Assembly (NCBI RefSeq): GCF_900215355.1
Contig: NZ_OBEA01000001.1
Location: forward strand, 558,001 to 622,000
Reading direction: 5' to 3'
Source of the DNA: Pseudooceanicola antarcticus
Lineage (GTDB): Bacteria; Pseudomonadota; Alphaproteobacteria; Rhodobacterales; Rhodobacteraceae
DNA length: 64,000 nt
Every line of letters starts with the position of its first letter. Position 1 is the stretch's first letter. The translations under genes were made by a program, and so were the position numbers. Shown here piece after piece: positions 15,855 through 25,569 of the stretch. The notes beneath the pieces are model-generated. The model ran no database searches, was not told the origin of the DNA, and worked only from the letters and a program-made list of their open reading frames with translations.

Positions 15855-18293
15855 ATGACCCGCAAACTGATCGTCATCGGTGCCGGCATGGCCTCGGGCC
15901 GGATGCTGGAGCATCTCTTCGACCAGGGGGACGACTGGAATGTCACCCTGTTCAACGCCGAGCCGCGCGGCAATTACAACCGCCTCATGCTGTCCCCCGT
16001 CCTCTCGGGCGAGAAGACCTACGAGGAAATCGTCACCCATGATGCCGCCTGGTACGAAGAGCGCGGCGTCACCTGCCGCTTCGGCGAGAAGGTGGCCGAG
16101 ATCGACCGCGCCAGCCGCCGGGTGATGACCGAGGCGGGCGAGGTGCTGGAGTATGACAAGCTGGTCATCGCCACCGGCTCCAACCCCTTCATCATTCCGC
16201 TTCCCGGCCATGACCTGGAAGGCGTGATCGCCTACCGCGATCTGGAAGACACCAACCGCATGATCGCCCTGGGAGAGCAACAGGCCGCGAAGGCGGTGGT
16301 GATCGGCGGCGGCCTCCTTGGACTGGAAGCTGCCGCCGGCCTTCATGCGCGCGGCGTCGATGTGACCGTCGTGCACCTGATGGGTCACCTGATGGAGCGC
16401 CAGCTGGACGAGGCGGCGGGCTACCTGCTGCGCAAGGAACTGGTCGGCCGGGGTATCAAGGTGCTCTGCTCGACCAACTCGAAGCAGATCCTTGGGCAGG
16501 ACGGCCATGTCACCGGGCTCGAGCTCGACAATGGCACCGTGCTGCCCTGCGACCTGCTGGTCATGGCCGTCGGCATCCGCCCCAACGTGGCGCTTGGCCA
16601 GCAGGCCGGGCTGGCGGTCGGCAAGGGCATCCACGTGGACGACCAGATGGTCACCTCGGATGAGCATATCCTGTCGGTCGGCGAATGCGTCGAGCACAAT
16701 GGCGCCATCTTCGGCCTCGTCGCGCCGCTTTACGACCAGGCCAAGGTGGCCGCCGCGACGCTGTCGGGCAAACCGGCCCGCTTCGTGCAAAAAGAGGTCT
16801 CGACCAAGCTGAAGGTCACCGGCTGTGATCTCTTCAGTGCCGGGGACTTCGCCGAGGGCGAGGACCGCGAGGACATCGTCTTCCGCGATCCCGCGCGCGG
16901 CGTCTACAAGCGCCTCGTGCTGAAGGACAACAAGCTGATCGGCGCCGTGATGTACGGCGATACCGCCGACGGCAGCTGGTTCTTCAGCCTGATGAAGGAC
17001 GGCGAGAGCGTCGCCGAGATGCGCGACACCCTGATCTTCGGACCGGCTTTCCAGGGGGGGGCCGCAGGGGACCCTTTGGCAGCCGTTGCAGCCTTACCGG
17101 ATGACGCGGAGATCTGCGGCTGCAACGGCGTATGCAAGGGACAGATCGTTCAGGCCATCAAGGACGGGGCAGGCAGCCTCGCCGATATCAAGGCGACGAC
17201 CAAGGCCAGCGCCTCCTGCGGGACCTGCACGGGCCTGGTGGAACAGGTCATGGCCGCGACGCTGGGCGATGATTTCGTCCTGCCCGCCGCGCAATCGGTC
17301 TGCGGCTGCACCGACCTGACGCACGAGGACGTGCGCCGCCTGATCAAGGCACAAGAGCTGAAATCCCAGCCCGCCGTCTGGCAGGAGTTGGGCTGGACCA
17401 CCCCGAACGGCTGCCATGTTTGCCGCCCGGCGGTGAACTACTACCTGCTGGCCGACTGGCCGCTGGAGTACCAGGACGACCTGCAGTCGCGCTTCGTCAA
17501 CGAGCGCAACCACGCCAACATCCAGAAGGACGGGACCTTCTCGGTGATGCCGCGCATGTGGGGTGGGATCACCACCCCCGATGAGCTGCGCGCCATTGCG
17601 GACGCCGCCGACAAGTACAGGGTACCCACGGTAAAGGTGACCGGCGGCCAACGTATCGACCTTCTGGGTGTGAAGAAGGAGGATTTGCCGGCGATCTGGT
17701 ACGATCTGAACCAGGCGGGCATGGTCTCGGGCCATGCCTATTCCAAGGGGCTGCGCACGGTGAAGACCTGCGTCGGCAAGGACCACTGCCGCTTCGGCAC
17801 GCAGGACAGCACCGGGCTTGGCATCAAGCTGGAAAAGAAGCTCTGGGGGTCGTGGACGCCGCACAAGGTGAAGCTGGGTGTCTCGGGCTGCCCGCGCAAC
17901 TGCGCCGAGGCGACCTGCAAGGACGTGGGCATCGTCTGCGTCGACAGCGGCTTCCAGGTGGGCGTCGCCGGTGCCGCCGGCATGGACGTGAAGGAAACCG
18001 AGCGCCTCGTCGACGTGAAGACCGAAGAGGAGGCCATCGAATGGACCGCCGCCTTCGTCCAGCTTTACCGCGAGCACGCCAAGTACCTGGACCGGCCCTA
18101 CAAGTGGGTCGCCAAGGTGGGGCTCGACTGGGTGAAGGAGCGCCTGTCGGATGACGCCGAGCGCGCGGCCCTGAACGAGCGCTTTGAAATCTCGCAATCC
18201 GTCTACCGCAAGGACCCCTGGGCCGATCACGCCGAAAGCCGCGCCGATCAGTACCAGCCCCTTGCCGATATCACCCTGGAGGCCGCGGAATGA
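15855..18293 (+). CDS. nirB: NirB: large subunit of NADH-dependent assimilatory nitrite reductase
   Basis: Full length, 812 residues, with a strong RBS (AAGGAGGATCCA) before ATG. Order: FAD domain (GAGMASGRMLEHL at 8-20), NAD domain (VVIGGGLLGLEAAAG near 155), BFD-like [2Fe-2S] region (CGCNGVCKG ... CGTC), a second Cys pair (VCGCTD ... GCHVCRP), the sulfite/nitrite reductase ferredoxin-like half domain, and the 4Fe-4S/sirohaem site. The last is formed by TCVGKDHCRFG and GCPRNCAEATC. It reduces nitrite to ammonium using NADH together with NirD, whose start overlaps by four bases. All cofactor ligands are intact. Confidence 0.97.
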   Translation: MTRKLIVIGAGMASGRMLEHLFDQGDDWNVTLFNAEPRGNYNRLMLSPVLSGEKTYEEIVTHDAAWYEERGVTCRFGEKVAEIDRASRRVMTEAGEVLEYDKLVIATGSNPFIIPLPGHDLEGVIAYRDLEDTNRMIALGEQQAAKAVVIGGGLLGLEAAAGLHARGVDVTVVHLMGHLMERQLDEAAGYLLRKELVGRGIKVLCSTNSKQILGQDGHVTGLELDNGTVLPCDLLVMAVGIRPNVALGQQAGLAVGKGIHVDDQMVTSDEHILSVGECVEHNGAIFGLVAPLYDQAKVAAATLSGKPARFVQKEVSTKLKVTGCDLFSAGDFAEGEDREDIVFRDPARGVYKRLVLKDNKLIGAVMYGDTADGSWFFSLMKDGESVAEMRDTLIFGPAFQGGAAGDPLAAVAALPDDAEICGCNGVCKGQIVQAIKDGAGSLADIKATTKASASCGTCTGLVEQVMAATLGDDFVLPAAQSVCGCTDLTHEDVRRLIKAQELKSQPAVWQELGWTTPNGCHVCRPAVNYYLLADWPLEYQDDLQSRFVNERNHANIQKDGTFSVMPRMWGGITTPDELRAIADAADKYRVPTVKVTGGQRIDLLGVKKEDLPAIWYDLNQAGMVSGHAYSKGLRTVKTCVGKDHCRFGTQDSTGLGIKLEKKLWGSWTPHKVKLGVSGCPRNCAEATCKDVGIVCVDSGFQVGVAGAAGMDVKETERLVDVKTEEEAIEWTAAFVQLYREHAKYLDRPYKWVAKVGLDWVKERLSDDAERAALNERFEISQSVYRKDPWADHAESRADQYQPLADITLEAAE

Positions 18294-18622
18294 GCTGGAT
18301 CGACATCGGACATATCGACGACGTGCCCCTGCGGGGCGCGCGCATGGTCAAGACACCCGTCGGCTGCGTTGCGATCTTCCGCACCGCCGAGGCCGAGGTC
18401 TTTGCCGCCTCCAACAGCTGCCCGCACAAGGGTGGGCCGCTGTCGGATGGTATCGTGCATGGCCGCAAGGTCACCTGCCCGCTGCACAACTGGGTGTTCT
18501 CGCTTGAGACGGGCGAGGCGCAGGGCGCCGACGAGGGCCGCATTGCCACCTACCCGATCCGCCTGGAAGAGGGCCGGCTGATGCTGGACGCCGTCGCCGT
18601 CGGCAAGAGGAGCGCCGCCTGA
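18290..18622 (+). CDS. nirD: NirD: small (Rieske-type) subunit of nitrite reductase
   Basis: 110 residues, a single Rieske domain with both ligand pairs present: C44 and H46 (SCPHKGGP), C63 and H66 (TCPLHNW). Many enterobacterial NirD proteins have lost these ligands, so this one probably still binds [2Fe-2S] and transfers electrons, like NasG/NasE-type ferredoxins of Paracoccus. Coupled by ATGA overlap to nirB and by a one-base TGATG overlap to nasA. It may also feed nitrate reductase. Confidence 0.95.
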   Translation: MSWIDIGHIDDVPLRGARMVKTPVGCVAIFRTAEAEVFAASNSCPHKGGPLSDGIVHGRKVTCPLHNWVFSLETGEAQGADEGRIATYPIRLEEGRLMLDAVAVGKRSAA

Positions 18623-21255
18623 TGAAGGATGTCTCCGCCTCCGAGATCCGCTCGACCTGCGCCTATTGCGGTGTCGGTTGCGGCGTGCTGCTTGGCCCGG
18701 ACGGGCAGGGCGGACTTTCGGTGCGCGGAGACAGCGAGCACCCGGCGAATTTCGGGCGCCTCTGCTCGAAGGGCACCAACCTGGGCGAGACGCTGGGGAT
18801 GGAAGACCGGCTGCTTCACCCGATGCTGCACGGCAAGCCCGTCAGCTGGGATGCGGCGCTGGATCTGGCGGCGGAGAAGTTCCGCGCCGTGATCGAGGAA
18901 CACGGCCCCGATGCGGTGGCCTTCTACGTCTCGGGGCAGCTGCTGACCGAGGATTACTACGTCGCCAACAAGCTGATGAAGGGCTTCATCGGTTCGGCGA
19001 ATATTGACACCAATTCAAGGCTTTGCATGGCGTCCTCCGTGGCTGGCCACAAGCGCGCCTTCGGCACCGACACCGTGCCCGGCACCTATGAGGACCTGGA
19101 AGAGGCCGACCTGGTGGTGCTTACGGGGTCGAACCTGGCCTGGTGCCACCCGGTGCTTTACCAGCGCCTTGTCGCCGCCAAGGCGGCCCGCCCCCACATG
19201 CGCGTCGTGGTCATCGACCCGCGCCGCACCGCCACCTGCGATATCGCAGACCTGCACCTGCCCGTGGCCCCCGGCGGCGACGTGGCGCTGTTCAACGGGC
19301 TGCTGGCGGCCATCGACGACGCGGGCGCGATGAATGCCGAGTTCCTCTCTCACGTAGACGGGGTCGAGGCCGCTGTGGCCGAGGCCCGCGCCTCTGACCT
19401 GAGCGCTACCGGGATCAGCCCCGCCGACCTGCGCGCCTTCTACGATCTCTGGATCGGCACCGGGAAGGTCGTCACCGTCTACTCGCAAGGCGTCAATCAA
19501 AGCTCTGCCGGGGCCGACAAGGTCAATGCGATCCTCAATTGCCATCTCGCCACGGGGCGTATCGGGCAGCCTGGCATGGGGCCGTTTTCCGTCACCGGCC
19601 AGCCCAATGCCATGGGCGGGCGGGAGGTCGGCGGGCTGGCCAACATGCTGGCCAGCCACATGGATCTTGAGAACGCCGACCACCGCAGCGCCGTGCGTGG
19701 CTTCTGGGACAGCTCCGCCGTTGCCGACACGCCCGGCCTGAAGGCCGTCGACATGTTCCGCGCCGTGGGCGAGGGCCGTATCAAGGCGCTGTGGATCATG
19801 CACACCAACCCGGCGGTGACGCTTCCCGATGCGGACCGCGTGCGCGAGGCCATCGCGGGTTGCGACTTCGTTGTCGTCTCGGACATCACTGGCGCCACGG
19901 ATACCGCACGCCTCGCTGACCTGCTGCTGCCCGCCACCGGCTGGGCCGAGAAATCGGGCACCGTCACCAATTCCGACCGTACCATCAGCCGTCAGCGCAA
20001 GGTGCTGGAGGCGCCGGGAGAGGCCCGCCCTGACTGGCAGCACCTGACCGGCTTCGCCGCCCGCATGGGCTGGGGCACGGCCTTCGACTACGCCAGCCCG
20101 GCCGAGATCTTCCGCGAATACGCCGCCCTCTCGGGCATCGCCGGGGGCTTCGGGCTGGATTTCGACATTTCCGGTCTCTCCGACATCTCGGATGCCGGCT
20201 ACGAGTCCCTGTCTCCCACCCGCTGGCCCGTCGCCGGCGCCCGGCAGGGCGGGCGCTTCTTCGGTGACGGGCGTTTCTTCACCCCCTCGGGCAAGGGACG
20301 CATGCTGCCGGTGACCCCGCGCGGCCCGGTGGCGCAGACAACGGCGGAACATCCCTTCCGCCTGAACACCGGGCGCATCCGCGACCAGTGGCACACGATG
20401 ACCCGCTCGGGGCGCTCGGCGAAACTCTCCGCGCATCTCGCGGAGCCCTTCCTTGAGATCCACCCTTCCGATGCTGCCGCCAAGGGCATCTCCCCGTCCG
20501 ATCTGGTCGAGGTCACCTCGCCCCATGGCCGCGCCATCCTGCGGGCATTCCTGACCGAGAAGATCCGCCCCGGCGACATCTTCGCCCCCATGCACTGGAC
20601 CGGAGAGACCGCGCCCTCGGGCCGGATCGACGCGCTGGTGGCGCCGGTGGTGGACCCGGTCTCGGGCCAGCCCGAAAGCAAGGCGGCGGTGGCCCAGGTG
20701 GCGCGCTGGCAGGCCGGGTTCTACGGGTTTGCCATCAGCGACAGTAGCTTCACGCCCGAAGCCGACTACTGGGCGCGGGCCAGGACGGCGCAGGGCTGGC
20801 GGGCGGAAATCGCCCATGCCTCTTGCCCCGAAGACTGGGAGGTCTACGCTAGAGACCTGTTCCAGATCGACGGAGGCAACATGCAGATCGTCAGCGATCC
20901 CGCCCGTGGCACCTTCCGCGCCGCCTTTGTCGAAGAGGGCCGGCTGCGCGCCGCCTTCTTCGCCGCCCCCGAACCCGTTGCCGTGATGCGCGACTACCTT
21001 TCGGCCCTGCCGGGGACCGATGCGCCCATGGTGCTGTCGGGCCGCGCCGGTGCCGATCAGCCGGATCCCGGCCCGGTGCTGTGCTCCTGCTTCGGCATCG
21101 GGGTGAACACCATCCTGAACGCCATCGGGGACCAGCGCCTGGTCTCGGTCGAGGCCATCGGCGAGGCCCTGGGCGCGGGCACCAACTGCGGCTCCTGCCG
21201 GCCCGAGCTGGCCGACCTTCTGGCGCGGCTGGCCCCGCGCGAGGCGGCGGAATGA
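18622..21255 (+). CDS. nasA: Assimilatory nitrate reductase catalytic subunit
   Basis: 877 residues of the molybdopterin oxidoreductase family. The N-terminal [4Fe-4S] ligands are C13, C16, C20 and C48 (CAYCGVGC ... RLCSKG). The Mo-bis-MGD domains follow (SRLCMASSVAG near 133; NLAWCHPVLYQR; QGVNQSSAGADK) and the molydopterin-dinucleotide-binding C-terminal domain (LNTGRIRDQWHTMTRSG). A BFD-like [2Fe-2S] tail ends the protein (LCSCFGIGV ... NCGSCRPE), as in Klebsiella NasA. It reduces cytoplasmic nitrate to nitrite. No dedicated flavin reductase subunit is encoded here; NirB/NirD would be the probable electron source. In Paracoccus nomenclature this protein is NasC. Confidence 0.95.
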   Translation: MKDVSASEIRSTCAYCGVGCGVLLGPDGQGGLSVRGDSEHPANFGRLCSKGTNLGETLGMEDRLLHPMLHGKPVSWDAALDLAAEKFRAVIEEHGPDAVAFYVSGQLLTEDYYVANKLMKGFIGSANIDTNSRLCMASSVAGHKRAFGTDTVPGTYEDLEEADLVVLTGSNLAWCHPVLYQRLVAAKAARPHMRVVVIDPRRTATCDIADLHLPVAPGGDVALFNGLLAAIDDAGAMNAEFLSHVDGVEAAVAEARASDLSATGISPADLRAFYDLWIGTGKVVTVYSQGVNQSSAGADKVNAILNCHLATGRIGQPGMGPFSVTGQPNAMGGREVGGLANMLASHMDLENADHRSAVRGFWDSSAVADTPGLKAVDMFRAVGEGRIKALWIMHTNPAVTLPDADRVREAIAGCDFVVVSDITGATDTARLADLLLPATGWAEKSGTVTNSDRTISRQRKVLEAPGEARPDWQHLTGFAARMGWGTAFDYASPAEIFREYAALSGIAGGFGLDFDISGLSDISDAGYESLSPTRWPVAGARQGGRFFGDGRFFTPSGKGRMLPVTPRGPVAQTTAEHPFRLNTGRIRDQWHTMTRSGRSAKLSAHLAEPFLEIHPSDAAAKGISPSDLVEVTSPHGRAILRAFLTEKIRPGDIFAPMHWTGETAPSGRIDALVAPVVDPVSGQPESKAAVAQVARWQAGFYGFAISDSSFTPEADYWARARTAQGWRAEIAHASCPEDWEVYARDLFQIDGGNMQIVSDPARGTFRAAFVEEGRLRAAFFAAPEPVAVMRDYLSALPGTDAPMVLSGRAGADQPDPGPVLCSCFGIGVNTILNAIGDQRLVSVEAIGEALGAGTNCGSCRPELADLLARLAPREAAE

Positions 21256-22223
21256 AACTCGCCCCCTATTGCCGCATCCTGGCGCGAGGGCAGGGGCGGT
21301 CGCGCTCTTTCACCCAGGAGGAAGCGCGCGAGGCCATGCGCATCATCCTCGACGGTGAAGGCGACCCCGAGGCCATCGGTGCCATCCTGACGCTTTTGCG
21401 CATGAAGGGCGAAGTGGCCGAGGAAATCGCCGGTTTCGCCGAGGCCGCGCGCGAGACCCTGCCGCAGATCTCCCGCCCCGCGCTGGATTGGCCCAGCTAT
21501 GCCGCCGGGCGCACGCGCGGGCTGCCTTTCTTCCTGCTCTCGGCCCGGCTGGTCGCCTCTGGGGGCCACAAGGTGCTGATGCACGGGTGGAATTCCGAAC
21601 GCCACATGGATGCCTCGGCCTCCGTGCGCTCTGCCCTGTCGCTGGTCGGCATCCCGCAGGCTACTTCCGTCGAAGAGGCGGGCGCACTGCTGGACAGCAC
21701 CGGCATCGCCTACCTGCCGCTGGAGTGCTTCCAGCCCGTCATGCTGGACCTGCTGCGCCTGCGCGACCGGCTCGGGGTGCGCAGCTGCGTCAACACGGTG
21801 CTGCGGGTGCTGAACCCGGCGAAGGCCCCCGCCTCGGTGCAGGGTGTCTTCCATCCGCCGTACCGAGAGCTTCAGGCCGATGCCGGCAAGCTGCTGGGTC
21901 AGAAGTCGCTGACCGTGATCAAGGGTGGCGGCGGCGAGTTCGAGCGCAACCCGACCAAGGCCACGGCCCTCTTCGGCCTGCGCGATGGCACCGCCCACGA
22001 GGCCATGGCGCCCGAGATCCTGCCCGAGACCCAGAAGCTGAACCAGGGCTGGACCGACCAGACCCTGCTGGCGCGGCTCTGGTCCGGTGACTGGAGCGAT
22101 CCCTTCGCCGAGGCCGTGGTGCTGGGCACCGCCGCGCTGGCGCTGGAAACCCTGGGCGTGTCAGAGCCGCAGGCCGAGGCCGAGCGGCTCTGGGAGTGTC
22201 GGAAGGCTGCGGTAGAGGCCTAG
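21252..22223 (+). CDS. TrpD2/YbiB-like protein (anthranilate phosphoribosyltransferase fold)
   Basis: 323 residues related to TrpD-family phosphoribosyltransferases. The N-terminal helical domain ([38 protein letters not shown]) and a Rossmann-like C-terminal part ([14 protein letters not shown]) match YbiB/TrpD2. That protein binds DNA/RNA rather than making tryptophan. The catalytic loop of true TrpD is degenerate here, with [14 protein letters not shown] in the place of the NTLRPLTNP loop. Start by ATGA overlap with nasA. It closes the nitrate operon, where it is a common but unexplained passenger. The stop overlaps the convergent glmM stop. Confidence 0.8.
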   Translation: MKLAPYCRILARGQGRSRSFTQEEAREAMRIILDGEGDPEAIGAILTLLRMKGEVAEEIAGFAEAARETLPQISRPALDWPSYAAGRTRGLPFFLLSARLVASGGHKVLMHGWNSERHMDASASVRSALSLVGIPQATSVEEAGALLDSTGIAYLPLECFQPVMLDLLRLRDRLGVRSCVNTVLRVLNPAKAPASVQGVFHPPYRELQADAGKLLGQKSLTVIKGGGGEFERNPTKATALFGLRDGTAHEAMAPEILPETQKLNQGWTDQTLLARLWSGDWSDPFAEAVVLGTAALALETLGVSEPQAEAERLWECRKAAVEA

Positions 22224-23563
22224 CCCGCGACCGCGCGCACCTTGTCGACGATGCTTGTGAGCACCTGCTCTAGCAGATCCATGTCCTCGGCCTCGCCCAT
22301 GACGCGGATCAGCGGTTCGGTGCCCGACTTGCGGATCAGAAGGCGCCCGGCCTTGCCCAGGGCCTTTTCGCCCGCAGCGATGGCCTCCTGCACCTCGGGG
22401 GCCTCGAGTGGGGCCTTGCCCTCGGCGTAGCGGACATTGACCAGCTTCTGCGGCACCGGCTCGAAGACCGAGGCGAGCTCGCTTGCGGGCTTGCCGGTCT
22501 CGACCATGGCCGAGAGGAACTGCAGCGCCGCCAGCAACCCGTCGCCGGTGGTCGAATGGTCGGTCATGACGATATGGCCGGATTGCTCTCCGCCCAGGTT
22601 GAAGCCGCCCTGCTGCATGCGCTCGACCACGTAGCGGTCGCCGACGGCGGTGCGTTCCAGCCCGATGCCCCTGCTTTCCAGGAAGCGCTCGAGCCCGAGG
22701 TTCGACATTACCGTTGCCACCAGGCTATCCCCTGCCAGCAGGCCCTGATCCTTCCAGCGCGAGGCGATCAGCCCCATGATCTGGTCGCCATCGGCCACGC
22801 GCCCTGTCTCGTCGATCAGGATCACCCGGTCGGCATCGCCGTCCAGGCAGATGCCCAGGTCGGCGCGGGTCTCGCGCACGCGGCGGGCCGCCTGCCAGGG
22901 GTGGGTCGATCCGCAATCCTCGTTGATGTTGAAGCCGTTGGGCTCGACCCCCATCGAGATCACCTCGGCGCCCAGCTCCCACAGGACGGCGGGGGCGGTG
23001 CGATAGGCGGCACCATTGGCGCAATCCAGCACCACCCGCAGCCCGTCCAGCCGGGTGCGGCGGGGCAGGGTGGCCTTGGCGTATTCCACGTAGCGGCCGC
23101 GCGCGTCCTCGTAGCGCTTGGCACGGCCGATGTTCTGCGGCTGCGCCGGGGGCACGCCCTCTTCCATCAGCGCCTCGATGGCGGCCTCGGCCTCGTCGCT
23201 CAGCTTGAAGCCGTCGGGGCCGAAGAACTTGATCCCGTTGTCGGCGGCGGGGTTGTGGCTGGCCGAGATCATCACGCCCACATCCGCCCGCAAGCTTCGC
23301 GTCAGGTAGCCGATGGCAGGGGTGGGCACCGGACCCAGCAGGAAGACGTTCATGCCGGTAGAGGTGAAGCCGGCGGTCAGCGCGTTTTCCAGCATGTAGC
23401 CCGACAGCCGCGTGTCCTTGCCGATGACCACCCGGTGTTCCTGCTTGTCGGTGCGGAAGTAGCGCCCCGCGGCAGCGGCGAGCTGAAGCGCCACATCCGC
23501 CGTCATCGGCCACTTGTTCGCCTGTCCGCGCACCCCGTCCGTGCCGAAAAGCTTGCCTGCCAT
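22220..23563 (-). CDS. glmM: GlmM: phosphoglucosamine mutase
   Basis: 447 residues, standard for GlmM. N-terminal [12 protein letters not shown], the phosphorylated serine S102 in ISASHNP, the Mg-binding loop DGDADR (241-246), the sugar-binding GEQSGH, and the C-terminal phosphate-binding [12 protein letters not shown] are all intact. It interconverts glucosamine-6-phosphate and glucosamine-1-phosphate on the way to UDP-GlcNAc for peptidoglycan and surface glycans. It converges on the last nas-operon gene with overlapping stops, and diverges from a second phosphohexomutase at 23836. Confidence 0.97.
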   Translation of the reverse strand: MAGKLFGTDGVRGQANKWPMTADVALQLAAAAGRYFRTDKQEHRVVIGKDTRLSGYMLENALTAGFTSTGMNVFLLGPVPTPAIGYLTRSLRADVGVMISASHNPAADNGIKFFGPDGFKLSDEAEAAIEALMEEGVPPAQPQNIGRAKRYEDARGRYVEYAKATLPRRTRLDGLRVVLDCANGAAYRTAPAVLWELGAEVISMGVEPNGFNINEDCGSTHPWQAARRVRETRADLGICLDGDADRVILIDETGRVADGDQIMGLIASRWKDQGLLAGDSLVATVMSNLGLERFLESRGIGLERTAVGDRYVVERMQQGGFNLGGEQSGHIVMTDHSTTGDGLLAALQFLSAMVETGKPASELASVFEPVPQKLVNVRYAEGKAPLEAPEVQEAIAAGEKALGKAGRLLIRKSGTEPLIRVMGEAEDMDLLEQVLTSIVDKVRAVAG

Positions 23564-23835
23564 GCCTATAGTCCTGTCTCTGCCCGGTAGCGCGGGATTT
23601 GCCCCGTGCCTTTCGTTTTGCGCTTCCAGCTATAGGCAAGCCCATGGCGGCTGTCCAACCCGCGCAGAGCCGAAAGCCCGGCCAGTCGCCTGTATTCCCG
23701 GCGGTCTTTTGCCTGAGATTTTACGTTTCAGTAACAAAGCGGGTCGGCCTGTCGATCGCCGTTGATACTGTCCGGTGCTGGCGGTAACAAAATCCAGAAC
23801 CTCTTGTTTCGATCTTTTCAAACGGATGACTTGGC
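23564..23835. promoter_or_regulatory. Divergent promoter region between glmM and the phosphomannomutase gene
   Basis: 272 bases with no gene. The half next to the phosphomannomutase start is visibly richer in A/T than its surroundings (for example TTTTACGTTTCAGTAACAAA and AACAAAATCCAGAAC), as expected for promoter DNA. I could not place a convincing -35/-10 pair or operator. Confidence 0.4.
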
Positions 23836-25332
23836 ATGACCAAACCGCTTTCCACCGTCACCCCGAATACCTGGGACTTCCTGCGCGAGCCCATGATCAA
23901 GCCCACGGGCTTCCGGGAATACGATGCGCGCTGGAAGTATCCCGAAGAGATCAACCTGCCCGGCATGACGGCGCTTGGCCTGGGGCTTGGCACCCAGATG
24001 ATCAAGCGCGGCGTCGATCCGGTGATCGCGGTCGGCAATGACTACCGGGATTACTCGCTGGCGATCAAGAACGCGCTGATCCTCGGGCTGGTGCAGGCGG
24101 GTATTACCGTCAAGGACATCGGCCCCTGCATCACCCCCATGGCTTATTTCAGCTCTTTCCACCTGGGGGGCTGCGCGGTGGCCATGGTCACCGCCTCGCA
24201 TAACCCCAATGGCTGGACCGGGGTGAAGATGGGCTTCGAGATGCCCCTGACCCACGGCCCCGACGAGATGGCCGAGCTGCGCGATATCGTGCTGAATGGC
24301 GAGGGTGTGGAACGTGACGGCGGCAAGGTCGAGCGTGTCGACGGTGTCTTCGAGGCCTACCTCGACGACCTCGTGGGCGACTTCAGGATGAGCCGCAAGC
24401 TGAAGGTGGTCTGTGCCACCGGCAACGGCACCGCGGCGGCCTTCGGTCCGGCGGTCTTCGAGCGCCTGGGTGTCGAGATCGTGCCCTCGCACAACGAGCT
24501 GGATTACACCTTCCCCCACTACAACCCCAACCCCGAGGCCATGGAGATGCTCCATGACATGGCCGACACGGTGAAGGAATCCGGCGCCGATTTCGCCCTT
24601 GGCTTCGACGGCGACGGTGACCGTTGCGGCGTGGTGGACGACGAGGGCGAAGAGATCTTCGCCGACAAGGTGGGGGTCATCATGGCCCGCGACCTGATCA
24701 AGCTCTACCCCGGCTCGACCTTCGTGGCGGATGTGAAATCCACTGGCCTCTTTGCCTCGGACCCCGAGCTGATCGCGGGCGGTGCCGTGGCCGACTACTG
24801 GAAGACCGGCCACAGCCACATGAAGCGCCGCGTGCATGAGCTGGGCGCCCTGGCGGGCTTCGAGAAGTCGGGCCACTACTTCCTGTCCGGCGATATCGGA
24901 CGCGGCTACGACGATGGCATGCGTGTCGCGGTCGAGATCTGCAAGCTGATGGACCGCAACCCCGACAAGTCCATGTCGGACCTGCGCAAGGACCTGCCCG
25001 TCACCTACTCGACGCCCACCATGTCGCCCTATGCCGCGGATGAAGAGAAATACGACATCCTCGCGCGCATCGTCGAGAAGCTGGCCGCCAAGGCCGACGC
25101 CGGAGAGACCTTCGCCGGTCGCGCGGTGAAGGAAGTGGTCACGGTGAACGGTGCCCGCGTGATCCTGGACAATGGCTCCTGGGGTCTGGTGCGCGCCTCG
25201 TCGAATACGCCGAACCTGGTGGTGGTCTGCGAAAGCTCGGACAGCGAGGCCGAGCTGCGCGCGATCTTCAAAGAGCTTGACGACGTGATCCGCACCGAGC
25301 CGGGTGTGGGCGATTACGACCAGACCTTCTGA
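23836..25332 (+). CDS. Phosphomannomutase/phosphoglucomutase
   Basis: 498 residues of the alpha-D-phosphohexomutase family, AlgC/ManB type. The active serine is S121 (TASHNPNGWTG), the Mg loop is DGDGDR (258-263), the sugar-specificity loop GFEKSGHYF, and the C-terminal phosphate loop SSNTPNLVV. SSNTPN replaces the usual RxSNTxP form seen in GlmM-type enzymes, which fits the PMM/PGM group. It supplies mannose-1-P or glucose-1-P for surface polysaccharide. It lies divergent from glmM and is followed by a strong structured hairpin (25349-25395). Whether it prefers glucose or mannose phosphate cannot be read from sequence. Confidence 0.9.
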   Translation: MTKPLSTVTPNTWDFLREPMIKPTGFREYDARWKYPEEINLPGMTALGLGLGTQMIKRGVDPVIAVGNDYRDYSLAIKNALILGLVQAGITVKDIGPCITPMAYFSSFHLGGCAVAMVTASHNPNGWTGVKMGFEMPLTHGPDEMAELRDIVLNGEGVERDGGKVERVDGVFEAYLDDLVGDFRMSRKLKVVCATGNGTAAAFGPAVFERLGVEIVPSHNELDYTFPHYNPNPEAMEMLHDMADTVKESGADFALGFDGDGDRCGVVDDEGEEIFADKVGVIMARDLIKLYPGSTFVADVKSTGLFASDPELIAGGAVADYWKTGHSHMKRRVHELGALAGFEKSGHYFLSGDIGRGYDDGMRVAVEICKLMDRNPDKSMSDLRKDLPVTYSTPTMSPYAADEEKYDILARIVEKLAAKADAGETFAGRAVKEVVTVNGARVILDNGSWGLVRASSNTPNLVVVCESSDSEAELRAIFKELDDVIRTEPGVGDYDQTF

Positions 25333-25348
25333 TCGTTTCAACGATATG

Positions 25349-25395
25349 AGAGGCCGGGGGAAGGTGGGTGCGAACCCACCCGACGCCCGGCCTCT
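25349..25395 (+). terminator. Compound hairpin after the phosphomannomutase gene
   Basis: A 10-bp outer stem (AGAGGCCGGG with CCCGGCCTCT) encloses an inner 7-bp stem (GGTGGGT with ACCCACC) capped by GCGA, a GNRA-type tetraloop. CTTCTCTTT follows. It starts 16 bases after the stop codon, so terminator function is likely. The two-tier fold is more elaborate than needed and could also be a stable 3'-end RNA. Confidence 0.7.
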
Positions 25396-25569
25396 TCTCT
25401 TTCGCGCGCCAGGGTAGGGCCGCGCCTGCCGGGGTCCGTGGCGGGCTCTCTGCGGGTGCTGCGCTTTCGTCGCGCGGGCATCTGGATCTTGGGTGGCACC
25501 GGTAGCGTAATGGCGGGCGGCGGCCCAGGTGTAGCGCGGGTGCCAACCCATCATCCCCGGCCCGCCCGT

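Noticed and set aside
25349-25395. tRNA-like T-arm
   Set aside because: The inner stem GGTGGGT/ACCCACC resembles a T-arm, but the loop is four bases, not seven, and there is no anticodon arm or CCA-type acceptor; it is better read as a terminator hairpin.
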